NCBI GenBank assembly: GCA_046091365.1
Contig: JBJTBM010000002.1
Span: 1 to 12,544 of the forward strand
Direction: 5' to 3'
Source of the DNA: Casp-actino8 sp046091365
GTDB taxonomy: Bacteria > Actinomycetota > Acidimicrobiia > Acidimicrobiales > Ilumatobacteraceae
DNA: 12,544 bases
Numbering within the stretch: the first letter of the stretch is position 1; each line of letters starts with the position of its first letter. The translations under genes and the position numbers were made by a program. This document shows positions 11,905 to 12,544 of the stretch, in pieces. The notes under the pieces are model-generated. The model was not told where the DNA came from. It worked only from the letters and a program-made list of their open reading frames with translations, and did not search any database.

Positions 11905-11933
11905 TCGACCGCCCGCCGGGTCGGCCCTAACCT
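11905..11933 (+). promoter_or_regulatory. Possible internal promoter for ilvC
   Basis: TCGACC (11905-11910) and TAACCT (11928-11933) are spaced by 17 bases, matching -35 and -10 patterns. A start near 11940 would give an untranslated leader of about 50 bases before ilvC. A small GC-rich hairpin (11899-11913, arms GGCGGT and ACCGCC) overlaps it. The hairpin has no U tract, so it is unlikely to be a terminator. Separate ilvC transcription is known in some actinobacteria, but here it is inference. Confidence 0.35.
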
Positions 11934-11989
11934 GCCGGTTCCTTCCATCCGGTCGTCCGACGACGGCCGCTCGACGTCCAGGAGTTCCC

Positions 11990-12544
11990 GTGGCCACCGT
12001 CTACTACGAGGCTGACGCCGACCGTTCCTTCATCGCCGATCGCAAGGTGGCGGTGATCGGGTACGGCTCCCAGGGCCATGCCCATGCCCTCAACCTGAAG
12101 GACTCCGGCGTCGACGTGGTCGTCGGCCTGCGTGAGGGTTCGTCGTCGAAGGCCAAGGCCGAGGCCGAGGGTCTGCGCGTGCTGCCCATCGCCGAGGCGG
12201 TGGCGTGGGCCGACGCCATCATGATCCTGCTGCCCGACACCGAGCAGAAGGCGGTGTACGACGCCGACATCGCTCCGAACCTGGCCGAGGGCGACGCGCT
12301 GTTCTTCGCCCACGGGTTCAACATCCGTTTCAACCGCATCGTGCCGCCGGCCGGTGTCGATGTCGTGATGGCCGCCCCCAAGGGCCCGGGTCACCTCGTG
12401 CGTCGCACCTACTCCGAGGGTGGCGGTGTGCCCTGCCTGATCGCCCTCGGCCCGGGCGCGAGCCCGGAGACCAAGAAGATCGGCCTCGCCTACGCCAAAG
12501 GCATCGGCGGCACCCGTGGCGGCGTGATCGAGACCACGATCGCC
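11990..12544 (+). CDS. ilvC: Ketol-acid reductoisomerase, N-terminal part (cut by right window edge)
   Basis: The enzyme rearranges and reduces acetohydroxy acids to 2,3-dihydroxy acids, the second common step of valine and isoleucine synthesis. The first 185 residues are visible and the frame is open to the edge. The Rossmann motif VAVIGYGSQGHAHALNLKDSG (20-40) is followed by the cofactor-selecting loop GLREGSSSKAKAEAEG (46-61). The arginine and serines of that loop fit NADPH use. Further on are FFAHGFNIRF (105-114) with His108 and the MAAPKGPGHLVRRTY segment with Lys131, both conserved active-site residues. The GTG at 11990 is supported by AGGAG at 11980-11984, five bases upstream, and by the usual N terminus of the family. 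The knotted C-terminal domain lies beyond the window. It is third in the ilvBNC operon and may also have its own promoter in the 94-base gap. Confidence 0.97.
   Translation, partial: MATVYYEADADRSFIADRKVAVIGYGSQGHAHALNLKDSGVDVVVGLREGSSSKAKAEAEGLRVLPIAEAVAWADAIMILLPDTEQKAVYDADIAPNLAEGDALFFAHGFNIRFNRIVPPAGVDVVMAAPKGPGHLVRRTYSEGGGVPCLIALGPGASPETKKIGLAYAKGIGGTRGGVIETTIA

Noticed and set aside
1..12544. Search for defence islands, mobile elements, CRISPR arrays, tRNAs and direct repeats
   Set aside because: No such element was recognised. The window is tightly packed with metabolic genes in consistent codon style, with no composition break that I could see by eye.

Overview
The window is high-GC DNA (my estimate is about two thirds G+C) with dense genes, GTG as well as ATG starts, and several apparently leaderless genes. 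In these, a TANNNT hexamer sits 12-13 bases before the start codon and there is no ribosome-binding site. Together with an actinobacterial-type iron box and protein sequences that read as actinobacterial, this suggests an Actinomycetota genome, perhaps an Acidimicrobiia-like lineage. The phylum-level call is fairly safe. The class-level call is inference. No tRNA, rRNA, CRISPR array, insertion sequence or phage gene was seen.

Layout. (1) Positions 1-1900 hold two divergent acyl-CoA dehydrogenase genes, one cut by the left edge, on either side of a near-perfect inverted repeat (546-566). (2) Positions 1900-2809 hold an FTR1/EfeU-type iron permease. Its 80-base upstream region carries a second copy of the same inverted repeat, a DtxR/IdeR-like iron box and a promoter placed for leaderless transcription. 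(3) Positions 2833-4545 hold ilvD, dihydroxy-acid dehydratase. (4) Positions 4529-8438 on the minus strand form an operon-like set: a long-form inositol-3-phosphate synthase, an FdhF/YdeP-type molybdopterin oxidoreductase and a small DUF3054 membrane protein. The joins are 8 bases and a 4-base overlap. (5) folD (8482-9390) is divergent from the inositol synthase gene across only 43 bases. (6) Positions 9391-12544 hold the ilvB-ilvN-ilvC branched-chain amino acid operon. It is preceded by a 17-residue leader peptide ending in a Leu/Val/Ile run, a perfect hairpin and a terminator-like hairpin, which is the layout of a transcription attenuator. ilvC runs off the right edge.

How the genes work together. 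IlvBN, IlvC and IlvD catalyse the first three common steps of valine and isoleucine synthesis (acetohydroxyacid synthase, reductoisomerase, dehydratase). All are present, although ilvD lies about 5 kb from ilvBNC. The iron permease just upstream of ilvD may be linked to the Fe-S cluster needed by IlvD, or may simply be a neighbour. The acyl-CoA dehydrogenases point to fatty acid, sterol or other acyl-CoA breakdown under a TetR-like repressor that is not in the window. FolD serves one-carbon metabolism.

Most of the window is housekeeping metabolism. I do not see a new defence or mobile system. The parts most worth a second look are regulatory: the ilv attenuator with its unlisted leader gene, the paired operators that link acyl-CoA dehydrogenases to an iron permease, and the inositol synthase-molybdopterin oxidoreductase-DUF3054 operon.
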